A stretch of 64,000 nt of DNA from Manduca sexta (Eukaryota > Arthropoda > Insecta > Lepidoptera > Sphingidae), in assembly GCF_014839805.1 (NCBI RefSeq), contig NC_051134.1, positions 5,301,170 through 5,365,169 of the forward strand, read 5' to 3'. A program made the translations under genes and the position numbers. The notes beneath the pieces were generated by a model. It was given only the letters and a program-made list of their open reading frames with translations. It did no database searches and was not told the DNA's origin. This document shows, piece by piece, positions 36,191 to 47,279 of this stretch. Position 1 is the first letter of the stretch. The number at the start of each line of letters is the position of its first letter.

Positions 36191-36341
36191 GAAACTACAA
36201 AGAATGAAGCAGCGGACTTGCCTGTCAACCGGTAACTATCAGGAGTGCCAGGCTGGGTACATTACCAATGGATCAAACTATAGCGACGTCTACTACTTCA
36301 ACAACACGCTGGAGAACATCCTCACTGCCAATGGAGGCCTG
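36191..36341 (+). CDS. mAChR-B: Muscarinic receptor mAChR-B, second coding exon (extracellular N-terminus)
   Basis: This exon encodes residues 28-77 of the reconstructed protein, all predicted extracellular. A T-rich tract and TTTACCAG precede it, and the donor GTAAGT follows directly after the CTG codon at 36339-36341. It holds the sequons NGS, NYS and NNT and two cysteines. No stop occurs in frame between the acceptor and the internal ATG at 36204. That ATG could start a shorter protein if an isoform skips the first coding exon. The end is phase 0 and joins the phase-0 start at 40989. Codon use is more GC-rich than the flanking introns. The exon is isolated between introns of 11.2 and 4.6 kb. 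Confidence 0.85.
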
Positions 36342-37267
36342 GTAAGTAATTAAATTCTAGTATGTTTTATAAGGGCACAGAAAATTATCCCATTATACTT
36401 AATGTTAAGCAGTTTCCAAATAGCGTGTCGTTTTACAAAGTATGTTCTCTTATCCATCGATATAACTACGATAGCCTGTTCGAATCCAGATATACGCATA
36501 TTTTCTGATTAATAGCTCTTAACTAAAATGAACAGTTTATTTGCATTGTTGAAAACTTAATCAATAATTATTTTTAACTAATGGCCTTATATACTTTTAC
36601 TACAAAATATGTCGACTAATATCGATTTTTACATGTACAAAATAACATATTCCGTTAAAGGCCTATACCATATTTTAAATCTCGTAAGCCAAGAACCGGA
36701 TATAAAAATGTTTACACATTTTACCCCAACTTTACCCCATTTTACGAGTTACCCCAAAATAAACATTACTTTGGTTAATATTGTTTATTCAGCACCTTAG
36801 CTTGGTAGGACGACGTACATTGTTTAACATCTAGTCGACATTTAATCGATTCAAACGATTATCGACAACACAAGAGTGTGTCACGGCCGAGTTAGGCGCT
36901 AGCTGCGAGCTAGATAGCAGCTCAAGTGTGATTCTAGATTTCGATGCTATCTTTGGAGGCTTTGTGTATAAGGAATATGCGATTAAAATAAAATGTCATG
37001 TTCTGTCATAGTCTTATAATTTGACGTTGATTAATATATATATATATATATATATATTGTTGTAATTTCTATTTCAAAATAAATTTGTAGCCATGATGAG
37101 ATGAGATTAAACTTGCTTTTTTTTTCAATTTTCAAGAAATGTTTTGCAATATGTCATGTTTTAGTCACATATTTAAGCTCTGTGTCGTTTGCCAATCGCT
37201 CTTAGTTAAAAAAAAAATTTATTTATTGGATACATTTTAGTATGAATCTGAACCAGCTATTTTGTTT

Positions 37268-37650
37268 ATACTTGCACGATAAAGTGACCCACTGCATCTG
37301 ATGGTAAGTGGAGTTGTGTTCAATTGAATGTCGACTGACGAGAGATGATTACCTCTCGACAGTCGACTCAATTATGTAGGCTGTTGGAACTGGATATATG
37401 TACACAAGCTGATTCCAGAACGCGACACATATTATTATTATTATTATTATATACATCAGGCAGGCAGTTGAAACAACTGATAATGCCCGTATCTCGCTAT
37501 TACTACAGGTTTTCATTTGCAGCTAAGTAATTGTCCAGTCGGTTCTTAAACTGGTTTATGTTTCCAGCTGTAACCACATGTTCTGGGAGTTTATAGTTTA
37601 TTTACATATGTACGCGGGTCGCTATCCGGGCAGACATAAAATATATCAAC
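37268..37650 (-). mobile_element. Repeat C copy split by a LINE 3' end
   Basis: Repeat C occupies 37268-37426 and about 37611-37650 (gggtcgctatccgggcagac). The middle is a retrotransposed LINE end. Confidence 0.75.
37427..37605 (-). mobile_element. 5'-truncated LINE end inserted in repeat C
   Basis: On the minus strand a reading frame of 28 codons (37589-37503) reads LPEHVVTAGNINQFKNRL and ends AANENL-stop, a typical ORF2 C-terminus of LINEs. A 3' UTR and a TAA-repeat tail follow (near 37431-37450). The frame is undamaged over its visible length, suggesting moderate age. Confidence 0.75.
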
Positions 37651-39164
37651 ACCAACATTTTCTTGTCATAATATTATGTTACATTGTTCCATTTCATAAT
37701 AATCAAATTTACATACATATCACAGCTTTTATTCTGATAAATACGAACAAATAGTTATTATACGTATTGAGTCCCGTAAATTAATGTCAACACTACTAAT
37801 AAAGGGCATCGGCATTGTCAAAATGATTCATATAATTATATCTAGGGCCCATTTAACTGACAAAGCGCTTCTCAATTGCGTTTAAAAGAATCTAAATATA
37901 AATACTTTAAAAGTTGATAATCCTATAAAGGGGTCCAGACAGAATGTTATCATTTAAAGACTTCTATCTCAAAGGTGTCTGAAGACAGATTAAATTCTCG
38001 AAATAAGAACTGAAGAGATTATTGTCATTCGAAACGTATCTTAAACAAAATTGCAAAATCTATTCGAATTAGTTTCCTTTATTGTACAATTGAAAATTGA
38101 GTACGAGTTCATAGATAAATTTAGAGACTGTTCAATTTTGATATCGTACAACTTTTTCGGTTACTTTATTTAGTATATTTTTTGTTTTATTTTTAAATAA
38201 TGTATGTTTTTATTTTCTTTTTTCATCCGAATTAGGTTCTAAGAGCAAGGCTACTTGCTTACATATTCATCTGGCACGGGCAATGTCGAATACATTACTA
38301 TCGAAAACCCTCCAAAACTTTCGTAGAACGTGACCAAACTATATAGCAAGGTCGCAACTACGAAAACATCCCAAGAGCCTGTCTATTTTATCATATAAAA
38401 CAAACAAATTCAAATAAAACGCTACGTGAAAGAATTTTGTATAGTTTAAAATTAGTTACAATCGTTTACTAGCATGCAATGTTTACCAAACACGGAATAT
38501 TTTACTTTAATGTCATGTAAAGAGAATTATGTTTTGAATAGACACCCTATACAAATAGTATAGTCAGCGGGCTTTCTATTTAAAATTAAATATATCAAGA
38601 TGACTGCAGTGCAGTGCCAAGGAGTACTTTAATTTTAATTCAGTTATCAATGTTGTATCCAAAAATTGAAGGGAAAAGAGACTCTTAGAGTTAATAATTA
38701 TGTATTACAAATTATTACATAATATTCTAGCACATCCAATAGATACTTGTATCAATTTGGACACGTTCAATAAAGAAAACTTTGCTTATCTTAACTGTCA
38801 ACGTTTGCACGATTGTTTTCTTTTTATCAACATACCTAGTTGTTCATTTACCCCATATTGTTAAAACTATTCGAAGATTTTAATTATTTAACCATCTAAA
38901 CATCAGATTCTATTAAAAAAAACACTAATAGCTACATTACTTCTAAATGCTACGACATTTCACTATAAGCTTTATAACGGGTACCACGGGTACTATTTAC
39001 ATAGAAACAGACTCCAACCCACACAGAGTCGCAATAAAAATCTCGTTCTAAATAGTATAATACACGTCGGTCCGACAACCCTTATGTTTTATTTAGCCCA
39101 TGTGTTTACCGTTTCTTCACTGTGGCAGCACGTAGGGGAATGTTTGCGTTGCTCTACAATGCGC

Positions 39165-39172
39165 TATAAATA
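39165..39172 (+). promoter_or_regulatory. TATA-box-like TATAAATA inside the receptor's second coding intron
   Basis: A consensus TATAAATA sits in a locally GC-rich patch (39120-39290) with the context GCGCTATAAATAGGCTGCGG. An A-rich stretch where initiation could occur lies about 25-35 bases downstream. It could be an internal promoter for a shorter or non-coding transcript, or a chance match. No reading frame of note follows it. Confidence 0.25.
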
Positions 39173-39977
39173 GGCTGCGGCAATACGTCCGTAGGGTAGA
39201 CAAAGAACACTAATCCCCACGTTCAAGTGAAGCGTGACGTGTGGACGATCGAGTGAACTCGAGCAAGTACCCCAAACATTGCGTTTTTACCCCGAATGAG
39301 ATTTGGGGTATTTTGTATTTTATTGGGGAATTACGGCCAGTATTATTTAGTTGTCTTTATTTAGCATTATATCTCAGGGCGCTTACAAACATAACAATAG
39401 GCATCTAAAAAATACAAACAAAAAAATTACATCTAATTTATCCCTAATAAAGATTTTAAATATTTTTTAATTCTGGGAAAACTAGGACTACTTTATTGTG
39501 TAGGAGACAGTAACACATTGGTTAATGCCATTCATCGATAGAGTAAATTTTCCACTGACTCATCGCGATAATTTGATACAGCAATAATAATTCCATTACA
39601 CATTTCACACTCGACTTAACGAAATATTTTTATGCTTGATAATTGCAATGGCGTTGACTTTAAGTTAGTTGGTTTTAAAATAAAGTACGGTAAGAGCTAA
39701 ATTACAAGCTTCTACTAAAAAAAAACCTAGAAAATTAGTTTAATAGACGCAACAGAGAAAATCCAGTTGGCTAACCGCTACGGAAAGTAATTAGCGGCAA
39801 AACTAATACTAGACAATTAACTCGGTGAATTACCTTTTACAATATTAAATTAAATTCAAACTAGGAAATTTCTAGGCATTAAGAACAAATCCGAACAAAA
39901 ATAAACCCGGTTTTAATTTTGATATTTGTTTTGAAATCAGTATACACATTATCATAGAACGTTAAGTATATGTATCA

Positions 39978-40065
39978 AATAGGCCGGCATAATTGTGTTG
40001 ACTGGTGAGGGATTATCCCTCATTAGTTGTTACCCTATCTACATGCCCGCCCAATTACAATCAAC
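39978..40065 (+). mobile_element. Repeat C fragment
   Basis: aggccggcataattgtgttg with tgaggg and a diverged right part. Confidence 0.6.
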
Positions 40066-40988
40066 TGGAAAATTGGTATTTTCAACTTCTCCCCGCTTGA
40101 TTAATTACGTTGACGGTTAAAGACAGATTGGAGTTCTCGGAGACTTGCCAAGCTTTAAACCTAAAAATACCACAGGCAATCCTGGCTAACAGGAGCTGAA
40201 ATAAATGTTTATGGGGTGCAGTGGAGTTTACCTATCCCATTTAAAAAGGAACTAAATTAAAAACATAGCCAGCATAAAATATAATCATCGGCAGCCGCAG
40301 TATGCATTGTTAAATATGGGCCTCCGGATATGATTCCAATGAAGGCAATATCGATAAAAGTTTGATAGTAAAAAAAATTCTGTGCTGCGCTCTGCTATAT
40401 ATGCGCCGACCCCTAAGGTGACATTTCAGGTACTAACGCTACTGTGGTCAGCCGAGCTAATATACAAAACTCAACTGTCAAAATCCGTCATTATATTCCA
40501 AAACATGATTTTTTTTTTGTGACGTTCATATCTATTTATTAAAAAGTGAAGATTTTAAAACGCTCAAGCTCATATCGCACTTAAGAGGGACAAATCAATA
40601 TAATTCGTCAATGAAAGCAATTATGTTAATGTAGATTGTTCATTTATTAAGCCTATTAAAATGTAATAAGGAACAAAGTCGCATGACTTTAAGAGTTCGA
40701 ACAACCCGATACTTTCTCAACTATTCTAAAAGTTTACTAACAAAGAGTCTATAAGTTTACAACTTTTCCATTGAAAACTAGGACAGTCCTTCGATACTAG
40801 GTTTCTAGCGTATTACGCCTATATTCCCAGGGGTAGGCAGGGATATAAATACACATTTTCCCGTAAGTATTTTAATTCTATGATAAGTTTGCTGCCCTGA
40901 TATTGTGTACTGAGCAATCTCACCAACAAACGTACATTTCAACTCTAGATTCCACTACCACACTTCTAAGTCCATACTTCTCTTACAG

Positions 40989-41172
40989 GAACCGGTGCTT
41001 GCACCATTCCCGTTGTGGATGGCGGCCATCTTCGCCACGTGCCTCGTCCTGGTTATCCTGTTAACAGTCAGTGGGAATGTCCTGGTGCTCCTGGCGTTCC
41101 TGGTAGATAGGACGATACGACAGCCAAGTAACTACTTCATCGCTTCTCTTGCGGCCACAGATCTATTGATTG
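40989..41172 (+). CDS. mAChR-B: Muscarinic receptor mAChR-B, third coding exon (TM1 and most of TM2)
   Basis: This exon encodes residues 78-138 plus the first base of codon 139. The acceptor is TCTTACAG and the donor is G|GTAAGA. TM1 spans about residues 87-112, with the class A landmark asparagine (N1.50) at 107 in [10 protein letters not shown]. The first intracellular loop is [11 protein letters not shown]2 begins [14 protein letters not shown], with the sodium-site aspartate (D2.50) at 135. [10 protein letters not shown] resembles the SLACADLIIG type of vertebrate muscarinic receptors. The phase-1 end joins the GT at 42577 to restore glycine 139. The reading frame runs on for a dozen codons into the intron, but the receptor homology stops at the donor. 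Confidence 0.93.
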
Positions 41173-41221
41173 GTAAGAATTTATTATTACATTATTGTAT
41201 TATAATATATTATTATTATTG

Positions 41222-41405
41222 TAGCTAGTGTAACTTCTAGACATAATAAGACTTAACATCTCATGTCTCAGGATGACGAGCGCAGTGGAATACCAAATAA
41301 TACTTTGTAATTCAAGTGTTGGATGGTGTTTCTACTGTTTACGGGCGGTCGTATCGCTCAGGCGGACGGCAAGCTCGTTTCGTCATTCAAAACAATACAA
41401 AAAAA
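41222..41405 (+). mobile_element. SINE D copy in the third coding intron
   Basis: ctagtgtaacttctagacat, atctcatgtctcaggatgac, cgagcgcagtgga and gcggacggcaagctcgtttc, ending in an A-rich run. It is 5' truncated compared with 49572-49850. Confidence 0.78.
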
Positions 41406-41689
41406 ATATAAAAAATCAACAAATTGACTAAATATAAGAATATAAATAAATAAAATATTTGTTTTGGCTTTTATGTATTAGTAGATTATAATTGATCAAC
41501 CTTTATTTGATGTCAAATTAGAGACTCTAACCAGTTTGCCAATAATTTTATTGAAATGGGTACGTATTTGGAATAATCAAATTGTAACTTTGATGCTTAC
41601 AATGCGAAACTATCGAGCAATAATAGGAAAGGTAAAATCTGAATTAATAATGTTTATTGAATATCGCACTTTCATTAAAATATAATTAT

Positions 41690-41790
41690 ATTCAAATTTT
41701 ATCGTGTTTATTTATAATATAATATTCTTCTGACATTACGAAGACTTTGAAGCTTGGTCACGGGGGACTGAAGTGTTGGACATCTGAAAA
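41690..41790 (+). mobile_element. Family E fragment
   Basis: attacgaagactttgaagct and cacgggggactgaagtgttg match the family E left arm. Confidence 0.5.
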
Positions 41791-42323
41791 ATCAGTTACA
41801 ATATTTAATTACTAAGTAGGTCCGAAAAATATTTTTATTTCAATATCGAACATTCACTTAAACATAAATCAGTATCATAAATCAGTGTCATAAGTAAAAA
41901 GTTATAAAAAGATATGAACAAAAACGAGGATAGTGTGAAGAAACGAGTAGGCTCACAGAGTTTTGAAATTTTCTATCAACTATAAGGATGATTTTCAAAA
42001 AAGTAGCGTCCAATTAAATCTGTCACTGGAAAATTTATGTAATGTAATTAATATAAAAATTCACTCCAGTATAAACTAGTCATTAATTCTAGTATCAAGA
42101 AAAATAACTTTGATCTATAGCTATGAATTTGGAGAATGGAAGACCATAACTCAGTGTTATCTTCTATATTTCTAGCGCACCTAGAATTGAATCGGGGACC
42201 TAAACTTGATTGATGTGCATAGGTGTGCGTTCCGATGAAATATTGTATGATGTCCTCAATTTTACTCTACGATTGTCTAGTTCACGAAGTGGAATAAGAT
42301 TGTTAAAGTAAATTGTCTATAAT

Positions 42324-42363
42324 ATAATAATAATAATATCAGCCCTGTATTATATACTGTCCC
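42324..42363 (-). mobile_element. SINE A 3'-end fragment
   Basis: aatatcagccctgtattata followed by tactgtccca is the SINE A tail only. Confidence 0.7.
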
Positions 42364-42576
42364 AAATTGTCTGTTAGAAACGATTTTAGAATATTCAGTT
42401 TTAGGGACATTATATTTTTAAGTTATGTGTGTGTGATACTTCATTCATAATTCTAATTAAATATGAGACCTTTCTAAGTAATTAAATTTTTTGTTTTAAG
42501 TCAAATATTAATGTCGTTTAGTTTTTTTTTACAGAATAAAACCAATAATAGCAAATAATAATTTCATTGCCCACAG

Positions 42577-44669
42577 GTACTCTATCGCTTCCATTCTACA
42601 CAGACTACGTATTGAAAGGTTATTGGCACCTGGGACCTCTGCTCTGCGACCTGTGGCTCTCTGTGGACTACACAGTATGCCTAGTCTCTCAATACACGGT
42701 GCTTCTCATTACCGTCGACAGATTCTGTAGTGTCAAAATAGCAGCGAGGTATAGAGCTTGGCGAACCAAAAACAGGGTGATATGGATGGTCACTGTCACC
42801 TGGATTATACCAGCACTGCTTTTCTTCACCACTATCTTTGGCTGGGAACATTTCGTTGGCTACAGGGACCTCCAGGAGGGAGAGTGTGCGGTACAATTCC
42901 TCAAAGACCCAATTTTTAACACAGCACTAATCATCGGCTATTATTGGACAACTCTTTTCGTCCTCATTGTGTTATACGCTGGCATATTTAAAACTGCCTA
43001 CGATATGCAAAAGAAGAGTGAAGCTAAGCAAAGAAAGATGCAGTCGATGGTCGCTTTGAGTGCTGGTGTGATGACAGGTATGGCGGGTCGCGCTGCCGGC
43101 ATGTCAGCATTGGCAAAACCTACCATCTCAAGTGAAGACCAGGTAAAAGTTTCTGAATCAATTCGTAAAGATTCTACTTCTAAAGGCTCTTTAGCGGCTC
43201 CACTTCTAAACTTGGGAGGCTCGACCGATTCGAACTCCAGTCAGAAATCATCAGCTCATAAGAGTAGCGCAACTGCTACAGGCACATCTACTACTGCAGA
43301 GTCTGATGATAAGAAGGAAGATCAGGTAGAAGCGGAAAGGTCCAGTAGCCCGGCCTTCGACTCCGATGAAGAGAGCACCACACAAACTAACGTCAAAAAG
43401 CGTCCCTCTGTTGCTAATTTAGTTATGCAAACCGGTGCACTACAATTACTGAACAATATGCGACTGAATGGTGGCATGCTCATCAAGACTGATCTAAAAC
43501 AGTCTCCCATAATGAAACATGAGTTAGATAAACCCAAATCTTCGCTATCGCAAATATCAGAGAAGAGTCTGCTCGACACAGACAACCCTGACACGTCACA
43601 GAGCAATGACCCGACCCCGGTGCCCAACGTGCCTCTATCCACCGCCAGCCTCATGTCCCCGCTATCGTCAGGAATCGCAACGCCGTCCGATCAGCGCGAG
43701 GTATCAACCACTATTGCTCAAAGAATCATTCCTCCTCCATCAGAGTTCAGATGTAGCCCACCTGTATCTGAGAGTCCACCATCATATTCGGAATCATCTA
43801 GAAATAGAACACTTAAACTTGTAAAAGGTGACGGTACGTCGTACGATGTGCTCGTTGGCATGGACGGAGCAGATCTCCGGTACATGGACGAGAGCTCCGT
43901 CATACTGCCGTCACCTACTTACGAGAGTCCACCGTCATCAATGACATTTCCCACAGCGACTGAACCATCATCACCTCCGACTCTAAATTCTGGTAACGTA
44001 ACAAATACGTCATTATTGCAGGCTGCTCTCATTAGAGCGACCGCTGAAGCTCAAGTGACGCAACCTAAAAGTAATTACTCGCCACCTCCACCGGTTAAAG
44101 TAAATACCGAGGTAAGTCTGACGGCGGGCGAGCGCCCCAAACCTGTCATCACCCTCGTAACGTCGTCTTCCAATAACAATGAGTCCTCGCAACCCAAGCC
44201 CGCCGAGGTGAAGATCTCCCCGCTCAAGCTGAACCCCGCAGTGAGCCCTGCGGTTGAGAACAGCGACGTATCGAGCACCGCTGTAACTGGGTCGGGCCGC
44301 GGCGACTCTAAGAAAGAGTTTGTGAAAAACATAGGAAAAAAATTAAAAGTTAAGCGTTCGAAGCGGGACGGCCTGTTTCCGAGTATCGGCCGGCAGAAAT
44401 CGAAGTCGGAAAATCGTGCGCGGAAAGCGTTTAGGACCATATCGTTCATATTGGGCGCGTTTGTGGTCTGTTGGACCCCGTACCACATCCTGGCGCTTGT
44501 GGAGGGTTTCTGCACGGACCCGCCGTGCATCAATAAGCACCTGTATATGTTCTCGTACTTCCTCTGCTACGCAAACAGTCCCATCAACCCGTTCTGCTAC
44601 GCGCTTGCGAACCAACAGTTCAAAAAGACCTTCACGCGGCTCCTGCGGGGCGACTTCCACATCACCTAG
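42577..44669 (+). CDS. mAChR-B: Muscarinic receptor mAChR-B, last coding exon (end of TM2 to stop)
   Basis: This exon encodes residues 139-835 of a plasma-membrane acetylcholine receptor; B-type insect muscarinic receptors are reported to signal through Gi/o. TM3 has C162 (disulphide), D169 and Y170 in SVDYT (amine-binding D3.32 and Y3.33) and DRF at 186-188 instead of DRY. TM4 contains W214; C242 in loop 2 pairs with C162. TM5 is about 251-276, with tryptophan 262 where vertebrate receptors have P5.50. Intracellular loop 3 is about 277-754, rich in Ser, Thr and Pro, beginning with a conserved-looking KKSEAKQRKMQSMVALSAG segment and ending in a basic stretch before TM6. TM6 has CWTPYH (W771, Y774, H775). 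TM7 has Y799, Y803 and NPFCY at 809-813. The tail is FKKTFTRLLRGDFHIT. The B-type call rests on remembered family sequences such as CDLWLSVDYTVCLVSQYT and WEHF...QFLKDP. The acceptor is GCCCACAG; the stop is TAG at 44667. Confidence 0.95.
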
Positions 44670-44990
44670 TCCATGTATGTCGGCTATAGAAACGCGTAAG
44701 CGACACTTTGCCAGTGTTCCCGTTCGTAAATTACGCGCACAAATATCAATGATATTGTTTATGATAAGACAATACGAGTAATTAACTTCTTGAAGCTTTC
44801 AATGTATAGTTTAATGGATAGAATATTTGAATGTATAGTTGAATGCTTTATAAAAGCAACTGTAAATATATAGTTAATACCTACATTGTATATTTCGTAT
44901 AGATTAGTTTCATCACTAAAGGTTCAGAACTGACAATAAAATGTTAGATTGTGTAAATAAATGTGAGTTATAATAAAGTCTCTTCATATA
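44670..44990 (+). terminator. 3' UTR with three clustered polyadenylation signals
   Basis: Three AATAAA hexamers occur at 44935-44940, 44956-44961 and 44972-44977, 266-308 bases after the receptor stop. The sequence between stop and signals is AT-rich, without a long reading frame or a recognised repeat. The probable mRNA end is near 44990-45010. Signals are seen directly; their use is inferred. Confidence 0.65.
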
Positions 44991-46330
44991 TCTAGCGAAT
45001 ATTGTGAAATATGATAATAATAGAAACCAAAGTATTATCCGCTTAAGGTGTTAATGGTGTAAGGGTTACTTTATGTAGGAAATTATAGATTAAAATCATT
45101 ATATCATATAGTATGTGACAATGAGTATGTCAGATAATTAGTATTATAGTATTGTAAATATTAATTTGTTTCGATTAATTGAGTCGGGTCGGTGTTGAAA
45201 CGTACTCATTGTTGCATACTGATAAATCCGATAATGCTGAAAAGCTTTCAGCCATGAGCCCAGCTAAAGTTTTTCAGCGTTGGATGGTAGTCAATTAAAT
45301 GTTACGTATCAATAGTTTCAGAACATTTTCAGGCCTAAGTACACGTTAATGGGATCTCTTCAATGTATTCCGATTGTCCCAACTATAATTGTTAATTAAC
45401 TGCCGTAATTATTTATGATGGATTCGAAATTTTGTTATAAACTTTAATAACAATGTATAGGAATTTATAATAATAGTTTCTGATGAAATCACATTAATTA
45501 ATAAAGCTTTTATCAACTTTAATCAAAAACTAAGATTTAAAAGCTACGATGCCACAGCCGGACAAACTTTAATCAAACTTACAATATGGCCTTTAATAAT
45601 ATTAATGGTAAGTCTTGAAATAATGTGCTTTTAATATTATTTATTGTTATTATTCACATGATATTGTTAGATTATTGCCTTTAGTTCATGTTTCCAAAAA
45701 TAAGATTCCTGCTGAGGATTTATTTTTTGTTTCACGCCTGATAAATGTTATACTAAATAAAGACTAGATTTTAAATTAATTACAATCACATTTGATATAA
45801 TAGTCTTAAAAATCATATCTTGGTAAAATCAGTAAGTTTAGTGAACCCACGTACCGTCTCGTAACAAAATTTCGAAACGTCATCTAATCGCTTAGAAAGT
45901 ACTCATAGAACTTTGTATTTGTATTTTATCAATAAAGATAACAAACAAAATGAAAGACAAAAGTGAAATAAGATTAGATCTACCTACAGTAACGTATAGC
46001 TTATTATTTAATTTGATAATAATTTTGTACAGAACTAGAAATATTTTGCAATACGTTAATTCAATATTTCATTAGTCTTTGTATTAAAGTCCCCTGTTTG
46101 TATGTTTTCGTGTTTAATATGTGGGTAAGTCCATAATTAGCATAAATATTTATTTTATCTTCAACATTTTCACTCCCTATATTTTCTTATGTATAAACAA
46201 TTTGTAAAATATTGATATACAAACCATTGTAACGATAGAGTGGAAAGCCAAATAGTACGGTTAACAACTCTTGTTCTACTTTCTTTACAATATTCAGCTG
46301 CTCTGTTGGGATTTGAATTTAATCCCTTTT
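44991..46330. other. AT-rich region downstream of the receptor, nothing recognised
   Basis: AT-rich sequence with no conserved reading frame. A short gatgccacagccggacaaac fragment near 45549 resembles the retroelement tail at position 1. Confidence 0.5.
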
Positions 46331-46400
46331 TAAATTATATTTTTTTCCCTACAATACAAAAACTTTGCAGCCTTCATGATGGCGGGAGTCGGTAGAAAAT
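46330..46400 (+). mobile_element. Family E fragment
   Basis: aaaactttgcagccttcatg followed by atggcggga; a short remnant. Confidence 0.45.
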
Positions 46401-46794
46401 TATAATATAAAAAACTACGTTAAAATCCAAAAAATGTTTTGTTTCAATGCGCAAACGCAGTCAAGTCGTATACGTATCTAGAAATGTATTCTTGTTATTC
46501 TCCACCTATCAATCTATAAAGTCTTCCCGTGCACAGATACATAGCCGTAAAATAAAACAATTGCTATCCACAAGAGTTATACCCTATCTTGCTATAAATA
46601 TAAGACTTATGTCCCAAAAAATAAGGACATATACTACTTGTAAACATATCGTACTATGTAGTGTATTTGCGTTTAATAACAAAGTATTTTACATCTAGTT
46701 TAGGGATAACTAGTAAATAACACGAATAGCCCATCTGCAAACTTTACTCTTCTTAGTATTTCTTTATATTTATATTATTATTTAGACATACAAA

Positions 46795-47262
46795 GCTGAA
46801 GAGTTTGTTTGTTTGAGCGCGTTAATCTCAGGAACCACCAGTTCGAATTGAATAATTCTTTTGGTGTTAAATAGCCCTTTTATTGAGTAAGGCTATAGGC
46901 TATATAACATTACGCTATGAATAATAGGAGTAGAACAATAAAAAATGTTGCAAAACGGGTAAAGTTTATTCCTTTTAAGAGCTTACTTTACGTGCGCTGC
47001 GTAAACAATTAAAGTTAGGCAACAATCATTTATGGCAGAATTGTCTATGAATAAGTCCCCCGCAGCTGCCTTTCTGAATGCGATAAAGTAATCGGATTCA
47101 TAAATCGGAATCAAAAGTAATCAGATTTTGGTATGAAGAAAGTTTGAGGCCCTGGGAAGAATATAATCTACTTTCTATTCGGGGAAAATATATAACGGGA
47201 CATTTATCCTAGAAACACTGTTTCACGCGGGCGAAATTGCAAGCAAAAGCTAGTATACATAT
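46795..47262 (+). repeat. Retrotransposon 3'-tail element, nearly complete
   Basis: Starts aagctgaagagtttgtttgt, continues gcgttaatctcaggaaccac and ggctataggctatataacat, and ends gaaattgcaagcaaaagcta. Same group as 53262-53530. No coding frame left. Confidence 0.6.
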
Positions 47263-47279
47263 TTCTACACACATATTAT

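Larger units (their letters stand above)
36342..40988 (+). other. Receptor intron between second and third coding exons
   Basis: This is an intron of about 4.6 kb, GTAAGT to TTACAG. It contains an AT dinucleotide run near 37037-37058, a repeat C copy split by a LINE 3' end (37268-37650), a repeat C fragment (39978-40065) and an isolated TATA-box-like site at 39165. The remainder (37.7-39.1 and 40.1-40.9 kb) is AT-rich with nothing recognisable. Confidence 0.85.
41173..42576 (+). other. Receptor intron between third and fourth coding exons
   Basis: This is an intron of 1404 bases, GTAAGA to CCCACAG, splitting the glycine codon at the end of TM2. It contains a SINE D copy (41222-41405), a family E fragment (41690-41790) and a 40-base SINE A end fragment (42324-42363). 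Confidence 0.9.

Noticed and set aside
43322..44660. Minus-strand and out-of-frame open frames of 61-152 codons across the receptor exon
   Set aside because: They lie inside the well-supported receptor exon and have no recognisable domains; they are shadows of its GC-richer codons.
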